Origin: Ancylobacter novellus
GTDB lineage: Bacteria; Pseudomonadota; Alphaproteobacteria; Rhizobiales; Methylopilaceae
Direction: 5' to 3'
Assembly: GCA_003241695.1 (NCBI GenBank)
Contig: QFPN01000003.1
Span: 62,001 to 126,000 of the forward strand
Length of the DNA: 64,000 nt
In this document: positions 40,836 to 49,733 of the stretch, one piece after another
Position numbering within the stretch: position 1 is the first letter of the stretch
Layout of the letters: each line of letters begins with the position of its first letter
The notes under the pieces: model-generated
Told to the model about the DNA's origin: nothing
The model's input: only the letters and a program-made list of their open reading frames with translations
Database searches by the model: none
Position numbers and translations under genes: made by a program

Positions 40836-42824
40836 TCACTCGGCCGGCTGCATCGCGGGCGTCGGGCGGGCGGCCGCTCTCCGCGGAGCGCCGACGCGCA
40901 GGCGCCGGTCGGCGAGGGACAGGACGCCGCCGATCGCCATCACGACCGAACCGAGCCAGATCAGCAGGACGAGCGGCTTGTACTGCAGCCGGAACCCGGT
41001 CGCGCCGTCGTCGCGCGCCTCGGCGGTGGCGGCGTAGAGCTGGCTCAGTCCGAAGGTCGCGATGCCGCTCTCGGCGAGGTCCATCTTGCGCGCCTGATAG
41101 ATGCGCCGGGACGGCTCCACGGTCGCGACGACCGCGCCGCCCTCGCGCACCGTCAGCGTCGCGACGTTGGCGGTGAAGTTCGGACCTTTTCGGGCCTGCA
41201 GCCCGTCGAACGTCAGCTCGAAGCCCGAGAGGGAGACCGTCTCGCCGGGCTTCAGCGCCACCACCTGCTCGCTCGACCACGCGGTGGCCGCGACGACGCC
41301 GATCAGCGTGACGCCCATGCCCGCATGGGCGAACGCCCCGCCCCAGGCGGAGCTCGGAAGGCCCTTGGCGCGCGCCCAGCTGTCGGCGGGCTTCGCCCTG
41401 AACAGCTTGGTTCGCTCCATCACCTCGGCGAACGCGCCCACGACCGCGAACAGGCCGAGCCCGATCCCGATCGGCGCGAGCCAGGGGCCGCCGATCGTGA
41501 AGCCGGCGACGATCGCAGTGGCGACGATCGCGACGCCGAAGGCGATCATCAGCCCCTGCGCGGCGCGGTAGGCGTCGCCGCGCTTCCAGGCGAGCAGCGG
41601 CCCGAACGGCATGACGAGCATCAGCGGCAGCATGATCGGCCCGAACGTCGCGTTGAAGAAGGGCGGACCGACCGAGATCTTCTCGCCGGTCGCGGCTTCG
41701 AGCGCGAGCGGGTAGAGCGTGCCGACGAACACCGCCGCGGTCGCGGCCGTGAGGAAGATGTTGTTGACGACGAGCGCGCCCTCGCGGCTGACCGGCGCGA
41801 AGATGCCGCCCTGCTTCAGCACCGGGGCGCGCAGCGCGTAGAGCGCGAGGCTGCCGCCGACGAAGACCGTGAGGATGATCAGGATCGCGACGCCTCGCGC
41901 GGGATCGACGGCGAAGGCGTGAACCGAGGTCAGCACGCCCGAGCGCACGAGGAAGGTGCCGAGCAGCGACAGCGCGAAGGTCAGGAGGGCCAGCAGGATG
42001 GTCCAGACCTTGAGAGCCTCGCGCTTCTCCATCACCACCGCGGAATGGAGCAGCGCCGTGCCCGACAGCCACGGCATCAGCGAGGCGTTCTCGACCGGGT
42101 CCCAGAACCAGAAGCCGCCCCAGCCGAGCTCGTAATAGGCCCAGTAGGAGCCCATCGCGATGCCGAGCGTGAGGAAGCACCAGGCGACGAGGGTCCAGGG
42201 CCGCACCCAGCGCGCCCAGGCGGCGTCGATCTTCCCCTCGATCAGCGCCGCGACCGCGAAGCTGAAAGCCATCGAGAAGCCGACATAGCCGACATAGAGC
42301 AGCGGCGGATGGATCGCGAGGCCGGGGTCCTGCAGCAGCGGATTGAGGTCCTGCCCCTCGATCGGCGCCGGGACGACGCGCGTGAACGGGTTCGACGTGA
42401 GCAGCACGAACAGGAGGAAGGCCGAGGAGATCATCGCCTGGACGGCGAGCACGTCGGCTTTGAGGCGCTGCGGCAGGTTGCGGCCGAACACCGCGACCAG
42501 CGCGCCGAACAGAACGAGGATCAGCACCCAGAGGAGCAGCGACCCCTCGTGGTTCCCCCACACGCCGGAGATCTTGTAGATCATCGGCTTCATCGAGTGG
42601 GAGTTCTCGACGACGTTCAGGACCGAGAAGTCGGACGTGACGTAGGCGTGGGTCAGCGCCGCGAAGGAGACGGCCACGAAGCCGAGCTGGGCGACCGCGA
42701 GCGGGCTCGCGAGCCCCATCAGGGCCGCGTCGCGCACGCGCGCGCCCCAGAGCGGCAGCACCGACTGCAGGATCGCGAGAGCGAGCGCGAGGACGAGCGC
42801 ATAATGGCCTGTTTCGGCGATCAT
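40836..42824 (-). CDS. ccmF: Heme lyase subunit CcmF
   Basis: A 662-residue polytopic membrane protein with about 15 hydrophobic segments. The WWD heme-handling motif is WGGFWFWDPVENASLMPW, preceded by GVWGNHEGSLLLWVL and followed by SGVLTSVHAFAVDP, all diagnostic. CcmF takes heme from CcmE and ligates it to apocytochrome c together with CcmH. The C-terminal periplasmic domain (about 470-600) is present. The start ATG 42824 overlaps the ccmE stop as ATGA. It is complete, with a typical length. Confidence 0.97.
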   Translation of the reverse strand: MIAETGHYALVLALALAILQSVLPLWGARVRDAALMGLASPLAVAQLGFVAVSFAALTHAYVTSDFSVLNVVENSHSMKPMIYKISGVWGNHEGSLLLWVLILVLFGALVAVFGRNLPQRLKADVLAVQAMISSAFLLFVLLTSNPFTRVVPAPIEGQDLNPLLQDPGLAIHPPLLYVGYVGFSMAFSFAVAALIEGKIDAAWARWVRPWTLVAWCFLTLGIAMGSYWAYYELGWGGFWFWDPVENASLMPWLSGTALLHSAVVMEKREALKVWTILLALLTFALSLLGTFLVRSGVLTSVHAFAVDPARGVAILIILTVFVGGSLALYALRAPVLKQGGIFAPVSREGALVVNNIFLTAATAAVFVGTLYPLALEAATGEKISVGPPFFNATFGPIMLPLMLVMPFGPLLAWKRGDAYRAAQGLMIAFGVAIVATAIVAGFTIGGPWLAPIGIGLGLFAVVGAFAEVMERTKLFRAKPADSWARAKGLPSSAWGGAFAHAGMGVTLIGVVAATAWSSEQVVALKPGETVSLSGFELTFDGLQARKGPNFTANVATLTVREGGAVVATVEPSRRIYQARKMDLAESGIATFGLSQLYAATAEARDDGATGFRLQYKPLVLLIWLGSVVMAIGGVLSLADRRLRVGAPRRAAARPTPAMQPAE

Positions 42825-43336
42825 TTCGGCTGCGCTCCTCCAGTCGCCCCAGCGCCGTCGCCGCGCCATTCGCCCTGCGCCTTCAGCTTGTCGGCGACGT
42901 CCTTCGGCATGTAGTTCTCGTCATGCTTGGCGAGCACGCCGTCGGCCTTGAACACGCCGTCAGGCCCGACAGATCCTTCCGTCACCACGCCCTGTCCCTC
43001 GCGGAACAGATCCGGCAGCATTCCGGTGTAAGTCACGGCCTGATCTGCCTTGTTGTCGGTCACGACGAAGCGCACCGTCGTGCCCTCATGGACGATCGAG
43101 CCCTGCTTGACCAGCCCGCCGAGCCGCATCCGCGTTCCCGGCGCGTCGTTGCGCTCTGCGATCTCGCTCGGCGTGCGGAAGAACACCAGCGTGTCGGTGA
43201 AGGCGTTGAGGATCAGCGCCGTCGCGCCGGCGAGCACGAGGCCGATCACCGCGAGCAGCGCGAAGCGGCGGCGTTTCCGCGCGCTCGCGCGCCGGCGCGG
43301 CGACGGAAAGGACGAGGTGGAGGCGTCGAGCGTCAT
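42821..43336 (-). CDS. ccmE: Cytochrome c maturation heme chaperone CcmE
   Basis: 171 residues. A basic cytoplasmic N-terminus (SPRRRASARKRRRFALL) precedes one membrane anchor (about 26-46) and a periplasmic OB-fold. The heme-binding histidine is about 138 in VLAKHDENYMP. The C-terminal tail is Gly/Ala-rich and flexible. CcmE binds heme covalently and hands it to CcmF. It overlaps ccmF by four bases and follows ccmI by 16 bases. Confidence 0.96.
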   Translation of the reverse strand: MTLDASTSSFPSPRRRASARKRRRFALLAVIGLVLAGATALILNAFTDTLVFFRTPSEIAERNDAPGTRMRLGGLVKQGSIVHEGTTVRFVVTDNKADQAVTYTGMLPDLFREGQGVVTEGSVGPDGVFKADGVLAKHDENYMPKDVADKLKAQGEWRGDGAGATGGAQPK

Positions 43337-43352
43337 GTCGGCTCCCGTGTCT

Positions 43353-44483
43353 TCACGCGCCGCGGCCTTCGAGCCCGAGCCCGAGGCCGAGCGCCTCGAT
43401 CCGGATAGCGGCGCGGCCGTCTCCGCCGAACTTCTCGCGCGCCTTGGCGAGCGTCGCGCGCGCCTTGTCGGCCTCTCCGAGCGCGGCCCGCGCCCGCGCC
43501 AGCCTCAGCCATTCGCCGAGGTCGCCGCCGTCCGCCGCGAGGCGCTGGTCGAGCCCGTCCACCATCCTGCGGATGAAGGCCTCGCGCGCCTCGGGCGTCT
43601 TCAGGTCTCCAGCCTCTTCCGCGTTCGGCAGCGGCAGGGACGGCACGTCGGCGATGCGCTGGAACTCGCCCTTGATGGCGTCGATATAGGGCGCGTCTTC
43701 CGGCGCCTGCGCAAGCACGGGCTTCAGCCGGGCGATCGCGCCGGCGAGATCGCCGTCCTGCTCGGCGGCGCGCGCGAGATAGAACGAGCCCTTCACGGAA
43801 GGCCGCTCTCCCGCGACGGATCTGTCGAACGCCCCGCGCGCCTCGGCCGTCACCATGCCGCCCGCCGCCGCGAACAGCGCCTCGCCGTAGTCCGCCTCAC
43901 GCTCGGGCGTCGAGCCCAGGAGGCGGATGACGTTGGCGTAGGCGCGGGCGGCGTCCTCGGCGCGGCCGAGCCGCAGATAGACCGGCGCGATCACCGCCCA
44001 GCCTCGGCCGTCGTTCGGGTTCTTGGCGAGCGCCTGTTCGACCCGCGCCGCGAGATCGGCGACGTTCGCGCCGTTCGGCGCGTCCTGCTGGCGCGAGGCG
44101 AGCGGCAGATCCGGCAGGTTGGGCTTGCCCAGCGCCGCGTAGCCGCCGAGCGCGATCGCCGGGATCGCGACCAGCGACGCCGCGGCCGCGACCCTGCGGC
44201 GCGCGAGCGAAGCGGCCGCCGCGGGTTCGGGCGCGCTGCGTTCGGACGCCGCGATCAGCCGCCGGGCGACCTCCACGCGCGCGCCTTCGGCCTCGCGCTC
44301 GTCGATCAGGCCGCGGGAACGGTCGCGCGCGATCTCGTCGATCTGGTCGCGATAGACCGCAGCGTCCGCTTCGGCCGAGTCCGGGGCGCCCGCTCGACTC
44401 CGCGCGAGCGAGCCCAGCACGACGAAAACCGCCGCTCCGGTCATCAGCGCGAAAATCAGCCACAGAGCCGTGGTGGGACCCAA
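43353..44483 (-). CDS. ccmI: Cytochrome c biogenesis protein CcmI
   Basis: 376 residues: an N-terminal helix (ALWLIFALMTGAAVFVVLGSL), a cytoplasmic loop with VYRDQIDEIARDRSRGLIDEREAEGAR, a second helix at about 105-125, and a periplasmic TPR domain (ALAKNPNDGRGWAVIAPVYLRLGRAEDAARAYANVIRL). It chaperones apocytochromes to CcmF/CcmH. The start is TTG 44483 with GAGCGAGGG upstream; an ATG 135 bases further up gives a non-conserved extension. It is first gene of the ccm operon. In rhizobia it is called cycH. Confidence 0.93.
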   Translation of the reverse strand: MGPTTALWLIFALMTGAAVFVVLGSLARSRAGAPDSAEADAAVYRDQIDEIARDRSRGLIDEREAEGARVEVARRLIAASERSAPEPAAAASLARRRVAAAASLVAIPAIALGGYAALGKPNLPDLPLASRQQDAPNGANVADLAARVEQALAKNPNDGRGWAVIAPVYLRLGRAEDAARAYANVIRLLGSTPEREADYGEALFAAAGGMVTAEARGAFDRSVAGERPSVKGSFYLARAAEQDGDLAGAIARLKPVLAQAPEDAPYIDAIKGEFQRIADVPSLPLPNAEEAGDLKTPEAREAFIRRMVDGLDQRLAADGGDLGEWLRLARARAALGEADKARATLAKAREKFGGDGRAAIRIEALGLGLGLEGRGA

Positions 44484-44511
44484 ACCCTCGCTCCTCCCTC
44501 GGTCGCGTTTT

Positions 44512-44548
44512 CCGCGACGGCGTTGTGTTGTCTTCGGTTCCGTCGCGG
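44512..44548. promoter_or_regulatory. Inverted repeat in the ccmI leader
   Basis: CCGCGACGG (44512-44520) and CCGTCGCGG (44540-44548) form a perfect 9-bp inverted repeat with a 19-base spacer, 30-65 bases upstream of the ccmI start in the 228-bp gap to the divergent sarcosine-oxidase-like gene. It is a possible operator or leader hairpin. I see nothing else definite in this gap. Confidence 0.3.
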
Positions 44549-44711
44549 CCCTGTCATTAGAAGCCTTCGACGTCGCCGAGAAGAGACACGCGGTCGCGCG
44601 ACGCGTTCCGCCGATCAAATTTCGTTCGAAACCTGCTGATCCGCGCGGCCGGGGCCTTTATAGGTCGAACCAGCACGCTCTCCCATCCGCCGTTCGGCAC
44701 GGACCGTCGTT

Positions 44712-46004
44712 CTGATCGATCTGTCGACCTTCTCGTTTCGAAGCAGGCCGCGCCCCGGCCGCGTCTTCGCCGCTCCCGACGATCTGCGGGACGGCTACGA
44801 CGTCGTGGTGGTGGGCGGCGGCGTCCGCGGCCTCGCCATCGCCCGCGCCTGCGCCGCAGACGGCGCGAGCGTCGCGCTGCTCGCCGCCGGCGAGATCGCC
44901 GCGGCGGCGGACGAGCGGGCCTGGCCGGTGGTTCGAAGCGCCCATGTCGACCGTCTTCGCGCCGGGAGCGACGGCGCGGCGGCCGCCCGCCTGAGGCGGA
45001 CCGCCCGCAATCTTGGCGGCGGCGTCGCGATCGACCGGTCGGGCTGCCTGACGCTCGCGGACGGGTTCGGCGCGGTCGAGCGGCTTGGCGAGGCGGCGGC
45101 GCGGCTGACGTCGGACGGCGTCGAGGCCTGGATGGTGCCGGCCCGCGAGGTCGCGGCGCTCAGCCCTCCCCTCTCCGGCCGGAGCAACCTCGGCGCGGCG
45201 CTCTACGAACCCGGCGCCGCCACCGTGGACGCCGACGCCCTCGCCCTCGCTCTCGCCGGAGACGCCGCGGCCCGCGGCGCGCATCTCGTGCCGCACGCGC
45301 CGGTCGCGGCGATCGAGCGTCTGGGCGCCGCCGCGGCCGGCGTCGAGACGCTCGGACGCAGCGTCCGCGCCGGCGCGATCGTCCTTGCGGGCGACCTGTC
45401 GGCGATCCGCCTCGTGCGGGAGGGCCGCGGCCGCCTCTCGCTCACGCGCGACGAACGGCTCATCCTCGTGACTTCGGCGGGAGCGCCCGACATCGGCCCG
45501 GCGCTCGCGATCGACGACCTGCTGGTCTCGCGCGACCGCGCCGGCGCGCTCACGCTTTCGGGGCCGGCGAACGCCGGCGCCATCGCCCGGCGGCTGACGG
45601 CCCTCGCTCCCGCCCTCGGCGGTCTCGCGGTCGCGGCCGAGGAGCCGGTGACGATCTGGACGGGGGTCGACGGCCTGCCGCAGGTCGGCGCGGCCGAGAT
45701 CGAACGGCTGTGGCTCGCCCTCGGCTACGGGCGCAACGGCCTGTCGCTCGGGCTCGCGGCGGCCGAGCACCTCGCGGCCCGCATCGCAGGACGGCGGGGC
45801 GAAGCGACGCTTGATCCGTTCGCGCCGACCCGCAGGCCCGCGATCCGCGCCTCGGAGCTGCTGCGAAGAGCGGGCCGTTCCGCCTTCCCGCCACGGCGCC
45901 CGCGCGTTTCGGCCAGTCGATCGACCGCACGGAGCCCGTCGGCTTCCGCGTCGGCGGGCGGGCGCAGAACGGGCTCTACGGCGACAGCCTCGCAAGCGCG
46001 CTGA
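44712..46004 (+). CDS. Sarcosine oxidase beta-like FAD-dependent oxidoreductase, atypical start
   Basis: About 430 residues of the DAO fold: the FAD-binding DVVVVGGGVRGLAIARACA near residue 32, a central region YEPGAATVDADALALALAG, and a C-terminal TGVDGLPQVGAAEIERLWLALGYGRNGLSLGLAAAEHLA, matching heterotetrameric sarcosine oxidase beta (SoxB-like). No ATG, GTG or TTG precedes the nucleotide-binding motif after the in-frame stop at 44661; coding-like codon use begins near CTG 44712 (ctgatcgatctg). GTG 44805 would cut into the first beta strand. After about residue 390 the frame loses coding character and its TGA at 46002 overlaps the next ATG. Confidence 0.62.
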   Translation: MIDLSTFSFRSRPRPGRVFAAPDDLRDGYDVVVVGGGVRGLAIARACAADGASVALLAAGEIAAAADERAWPVVRSAHVDRLRAGSDGAAAARLRRTARNLGGGVAIDRSGCLTLADGFGAVERLGEAAARLTSDGVEAWMVPAREVAALSPPLSGRSNLGAALYEPGAATVDADALALALAGDAAARGAHLVPHAPVAAIERLGAAAAGVETLGRSVRAGAIVLAGDLSAIRLVREGRGRLSLTRDERLILVTSAGAPDIGPALAIDDLLVSRDRAGALTLSGPANAGAIARRLTALAPALGGLAVAAEEPVTIWTGVDGLPQVGAAEIERLWLALGYGRNGLSLGLAAAEHLAARIAGRRGEATLDPFAPTRRPAIRASELLRRAGRSAFPPRRPRVSASRSTARSPSASASAGGRRTGSTATASQAR

Positions 46005-47578
46005 TGGCGTCGGGCGTCCGCACGCTCGGCCGAAGCCCTCTTCTCGGCCGTCCGCGGGGGCTTATGGCGCTCGGCCTCGAGGACGACATGCCGATGGCGC
46101 TCGAAGGCGACCGGGGCGCGTGGAGCCTCGTCTCGGGCGACGAGATCGGGCTCCGCGAAGGCCTTGCGGCGCGCGGCGGCGGAACCGGGGTCGAGCTGGC
46201 GCTGCGCCGCTTCACGCCGCCGGCCGCGCCGGACCGCAGGGCGCTGCCGGCGATCCAGCAGGCGCTGGAGCGGCTCCGGAGGGCGCTGCCGCTCCCCGGG
46301 CCGAGGCTTCCGGAGCCGGAAACGCCGCCCTTCGCGCGCCGCGAAACCTGCGACGCGCTCGTGATCGGCGCCGGGCTGGCGGGCCTTGCGGCCGCCGCGG
46401 CCCTCCGTTCCGCAGGCGTCGACGTGCGCGTGGCCGAGGCCTCGCGTCGTCCGGGCGGGATCGCCGATCTCTATGACGGCCGGATCGACGGCCGGCCGTT
46501 CGCGGACTGGGCGGCCGCGGAAGCCGCGGCGCTGCGCGACCGCGACGCGCTGATCCCGAGCGCGACCGCCGTCTCGATCGAGCCGGACGGCTCCGTGATC
46601 GTGGTCGCGCGCGACGACCCGCAACGGCCGGGACGCCCCTCGCTGCGTCTGATCTCGGCCGGCGCGATCATCGTCGCCACGGGGTTTCGCGAACGGCCTC
46701 TGGTCTTTCCGGCCAACGACCGGCCCGGCGTCATTCTCGCGACCGCCGCCCGCGCCTTTCTGCGCCGCTATGCCGTGGCGCCCGGCGCGCGGGTTCTGGT
46801 CGCGACGTCCAGCGACGAAGGCTATCGGACCGCCATGGATCTGCGCGAGGCCGGCGTCGCAGTGGACATCGTGCTCGACGCGCGCGCCGATCCGCAGGGG
46901 CCGGCGTCCGACATGGCGAAGGCGCTCGGCACGCCGGTCAGCCTCTCGACCGTCGTCTCGGGGCTCGATTTCGACGAGCGGCGCGGTGAACTGCTGGGCG
47001 CGCAGGCCCGCAACCGCTTCGGCGAAGGCGCGGCCGCCGCGGCCCGGACGCTGCCGGCGGACGCGCTCGTCGTCTCGGGCGGCTTTGCGCCGCGCGACGA
47101 ACTCCTGCAGCTGTCGGGCCTCGGCGCGGAGGACGGCCTCCACGCCGCGCTCGGCGGCCCGAACGCCGTGGGCGCCGTCGCGTCCGGCTGGGCGGCCGGG
47201 ACCGCCGCCGCGGCCCAGCTCGGCGCGGCGGTCGCGCGCGACGAGCCGGTCGTCGAGGCGAGCCTCGACGAGGACGGCGAGCGGATCGATCCGACGCCTG
47301 CCGATTTTTCGTCGCCCGACGCGACCTCGGCTTTCGTGGATTTCGGCGCCGACGTCACGCTCGCCGACCTCTCGCGCGCGGCCGAACGGCGCGGCCCCGC
47401 CGGCGCCGCGGTGGCGCGACGGCTCGCGCTCGGCCTCGGGCCGGACGGCGGACGGCTCGGCGCGGATCTCCCCGCGGCGGCGTTCCGGGCGCTCACGGGG
47501 GTCGACCTTCCGCCGCCCTCGCCCGGCCGCCTGACGCTCGCGGCGCTGGCGGCTATCGCTCGGCTCAGGGAAGACTGA
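46004..47578 (+). CDS. Truncated sarcosine oxidase alpha-like flavoprotein, N-terminus in a shifted frame
   Basis: From ATG 46004 there are 524 residues with a second FAD/NAD fold (CDALVIGAGLAGLAAAAALRSAG) and ATGFRERPLVFPANDRPGVILATAA, as in SoxA. The same frame, open from 45815, encodes the conserved SoxA N-terminus directly before the ATG (IDRTEPVGFRVGG, GDSLASALMASGVRTLGRS), yet it contains no canonical start. The protein ends at LTGVDLPPPSPGRLTLAALAA, where full SoxA would continue with a 370-residue aminomethyltransferase-like domain, and the block before it (AFVDFGADVTLADLS onward) is diverged. I read it as a degenerate alpha subunit, perhaps formerly fused to the beta gene. Confidence 0.6.
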   Translation: MASGVRTLGRSPLLGRPRGLMALGLEDDMPMALEGDRGAWSLVSGDEIGLREGLAARGGGTGVELALRRFTPPAAPDRRALPAIQQALERLRRALPLPGPRLPEPETPPFARRETCDALVIGAGLAGLAAAAALRSAGVDVRVAEASRRPGGIADLYDGRIDGRPFADWAAAEAAALRDRDALIPSATAVSIEPDGSVIVVARDDPQRPGRPSLRLISAGAIIVATGFRERPLVFPANDRPGVILATAARAFLRRYAVAPGARVLVATSSDEGYRTAMDLREAGVAVDIVLDARADPQGPASDMAKALGTPVSLSTVVSGLDFDERRGELLGAQARNRFGEGAAAAARTLPADALVVSGGFAPRDELLQLSGLGAEDGLHAALGGPNAVGAVASGWAAGTAAAAQLGAAVARDEPVVEASLDEDGERIDPTPADFSSPDATSAFVDFGADVTLADLSRAAERRGPAGAAVARRLALGLGPDGGRLGADLPAAAFRALTGVDLPPPSPGRLTLAALAAIARLRED

Positions 47579-47584
47579 GGCGGA

Positions 47585-49030
47585 TCACACCGCGGGCAGC
47601 GTCAGCTCGCAGCGCAGGCCGCCGAGGCGGGACCGGCCGAGCGCGATCGAACCGCCATACATCGCCGCGAGATCGTTCACGATCGAAAGGCCGAGACCGG
47701 AGCCCGGCTTGGTCTCGTCGAGCCGGCGGCCGCGCGCCAGCACCTCGACGCACTGCCGTTCGGTGAGGCCCGGCCCGTCGTCCTCAACGGCGATCCGGGC
47801 GGCGGGCGCGCCCTTCGCGCCGTCCTCCGCCCGCTCGACGAACACCGAAACCTCTGACGTCGCCCATTTGAAGGCGTTGTCGAGAAGATTGCCGATCATC
47901 TCCTCGAGGTCCTGCCGTTCGCACCGCACCCGGACCGGCTCGGGGAGCGCGGAGGCGAAGCCGATGTCGCGGTCGCGGTGGATCTTCTCGAGCGCCCGCG
48001 CGAGGCTCTCGACCACCGGCTTCACCTCGGTCGCCTCGCCCGCGAAGGCGATGCCCGCGGACAGCCGGGCGCGTTCGAGATGGTGGTCGATCTGCCGGCG
48101 CATCAGCACGGCCTGCTCGCGCACCTTCTCGGCGAACGCGCCCTCGCCGGCGTTGGCCTCGTTGGCGATGACGGAGAGCGGCGTCTTCAGCCCGTGCGCG
48201 AGATTGCCCACATGGGTGCGGGCGCGCTCGACGATCTGGCGGTTCGAGTCGATCAGCGCGTTCAGCTCGGCTGCGAGCGGCGCGATCTCCTTCGGGAAGG
48301 CGCCGTCCAGCCGGGCGCGGTCGCCGGTGCGGATCTCGACGAGCTGGGCGCGGATCCGCGCGAGCGGCCTGAGGCCGAACGTCACCTGAAAGCCGGTCGT
48401 CACCACGAGCCCCAAGCCGAGCAGCGAGAAGCTGACGAGGAGCGCGAAGTTGAAGTCCGACACGTCCTTGTCGATCTCGCCCGAGGCCGCGCCGATCGAG
48501 ATGAGGTAGCGCCCGTCCTGGCCGAGATCGACGATGCGCTCCACCATCCTCAGCCGCCGGCCTTCCGGACCCGAAGCGTAGCCCTCGCGCGTGCCGACGA
48601 GGGTTTCGGGCACGCCGTTCTGGTCGAGGCGCGGAAGCTGCTCCTCGAACAGCGACTTCGAGGTCATGGCCTCGGGCGGGTCGCGGTCGAGCCGCGTGAT
48701 CTGCCAGTACCATCCCGAGAGCGGCAGCTCGAAGCGCGGCTCGCCGAAGGAGCCGGGGTCGCTGCGCTGGAACGTCCCGTCCGCCACGCCCGCGACGATG
48801 GTCTTGAGATAGACGTGGAGCCGCTGGTCGAAGCCGCGCTCGACCGAGCGGACGTAATAGGACGACAGGGTGAAGCCGCCGATCGCGAGGATCGCGGTCG
48901 TCCAGATCGCGGCCGAGCCGAACAGGCGCGCGGCGATCGAGGCCACGCGCCTGCGCGGAGACTTGGGCGGCGCGGGCTTGCGGGCGGCCTCCGCCGCGGC
49001 CTCGACCGGGCCGTCGGCGGACGCGCTCAA
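47585..49030 (-). CDS. feuQ: FeuQ-type sensor histidine kinase
   Basis: 481 residues. A basic cytoplasmic start precedes transmembrane helix 1 about 40-58, a periplasmic sensor of about 130 residues, transmembrane helix 2 about 196-216 (ALLVSFSLLGLGLVVTTGF) and HAMP. The H-box is VGNLAHGLKTPLSVIANEA (His about 279; the HGLKTPL variant is typical of PhoQ/FeuQ kinases). The N box is LLDNAFKWA, with G boxes VEDDGPGL and GSGLGLSIVNDL. It starts one base after feuP. FeuPQ in Sinorhizobium controls export of cyclic glucans and osmoadaptation genes. It is tail to tail with the sarcosine-oxidase-like gene. Confidence 0.88.
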   Translation of the reverse strand: MSASADGPVEAAAEAARKPAPPKSPRRRVASIAARLFGSAAIWTTAILAIGGFTLSSYYVRSVERGFDQRLHVYLKTIVAGVADGTFQRSDPGSFGEPRFELPLSGWYWQITRLDRDPPEAMTSKSLFEEQLPRLDQNGVPETLVGTREGYASGPEGRRLRMVERIVDLGQDGRYLISIGAASGEIDKDVSDFNFALLVSFSLLGLGLVVTTGFQVTFGLRPLARIRAQLVEIRTGDRARLDGAFPKEIAPLAAELNALIDSNRQIVERARTHVGNLAHGLKTPLSVIANEANAGEGAFAEKVREQAVLMRRQIDHHLERARLSAGIAFAGEATEVKPVVESLARALEKIHRDRDIGFASALPEPVRVRCERQDLEEMIGNLLDNAFKWATSEVSVFVERAEDGAKGAPAARIAVEDDGPGLTERQCVEVLARGRRLDETKPGSGLGLSIVNDLAAMYGGSIALGRSRLGGLRCELTLPAV

Positions 49031-49031
49031 C

Positions 49032-49694
49032 TCAGGCCTCCGCGCCGAGCAGATAGCCGAGCCCGCGCACCGTCTGGATGACGTCGGGGCCGAGCTTCTT
49101 CCTCAAGCGGCCGACGAACACCTCGATGGTGTTGGAATCGCGGTCGAAATCCTGATCGTAGAGGTGCTCGACAAGCTCGGTCCGCGACACCACGCGGCCC
49201 TGATGGTGCATCAGGTAGGACAGCAGCCGGTATTCGTGGCTCGTCAGCTTTATCGCGGCGCCGTCGACGGTGACGCGGCCGGAGCGCGTGTCGAGGCGCA
49301 CCGGCCCGCAGAGAAGCTCGCTCGAGGCGTGTCCGCTCGCCCGCCGCAGCAGCGCGCGAATGCGGGCGAGGATCTCCTCCATGTGGAACGGCTTCGCCAC
49401 ATAGTCGTCGGCGCCGGCGTCGAAGCCCTGCACCTTGTCCGACCAGCGGTCGCGGGCGGTCAGGATCAGCACCGGCATGGTCTTGCCGCCGCGCCGCCAT
49501 TCCTCGAGCACCGAGATGCCGTCCATCTTCGGCAGGCCGATGTCGAGCACGACGGCGTCGTAGGGCTCGGTGTCGCCGAGGAAGTGTCCCTCTTCGCCGT
49601 CATGCGCTCGGTCGACGGCGTAGCCCGCCTCCTCAAGCGCGGCGACGATCTGTCGGTTCAGGTCTGGATCGTCCTCGACGACGAGCAGTCGCAT
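49032..49694 (-). CDS. feuP: FeuP-type response regulator
   Basis: A 220-residue OmpR-family regulator. The receiver has VVEDDPDLNRQIV, phosphoacceptor Asp51 in VVLDIGLPKMDG and Lys in VAKPFHMEE; the winged helix reads IKLTSHEYRLLSYLMHHQGRVV, VEHLYDQDFDRDSNTIEVF and QTVRGLGYLL. The whole sequence is close to rhizobial FeuP as I remember it. It should activate envelope/osmotic genes with FeuQ. ATG 49694 has GGAGGAACGG upstream. It follows the PepSY gene by 39 bases. Confidence 0.9.
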   Translation of the reverse strand: MRLLVVEDDPDLNRQIVAALEEAGYAVDRAHDGEEGHFLGDTEPYDAVVLDIGLPKMDGISVLEEWRRGGKTMPVLILTARDRWSDKVQGFDAGADDYVAKPFHMEEILARIRALLRRASGHASSELLCGPVRLDTRSGRVTVDGAAIKLTSHEYRLLSYLMHHQGRVVSRTELVEHLYDQDFDRDSNTIEVFVGRLRKKLGPDVIQTVRGLGYLLGAEA

Positions 49695-49733
49695 CGTTTG
49701 CCGTTCCTCCGGTCCGCAAGCCGCGGCGGTCTC

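Noticed and set aside
40725..42914. A 729-codon open frame antisense to ccmF
   Set aside because: Arg/Glu/His-rich low-complexity translation typical of antisense to a high-GC membrane protein gene.
45860..45900. A programmed frameshift joining the sarcosine-oxidase-like beta and alpha frames
   Set aside because: No X XXY YYZ heptamer in the beta register was found in the region where coding character switches, so a mutation, ancestral fusion or sequence error is more likely.
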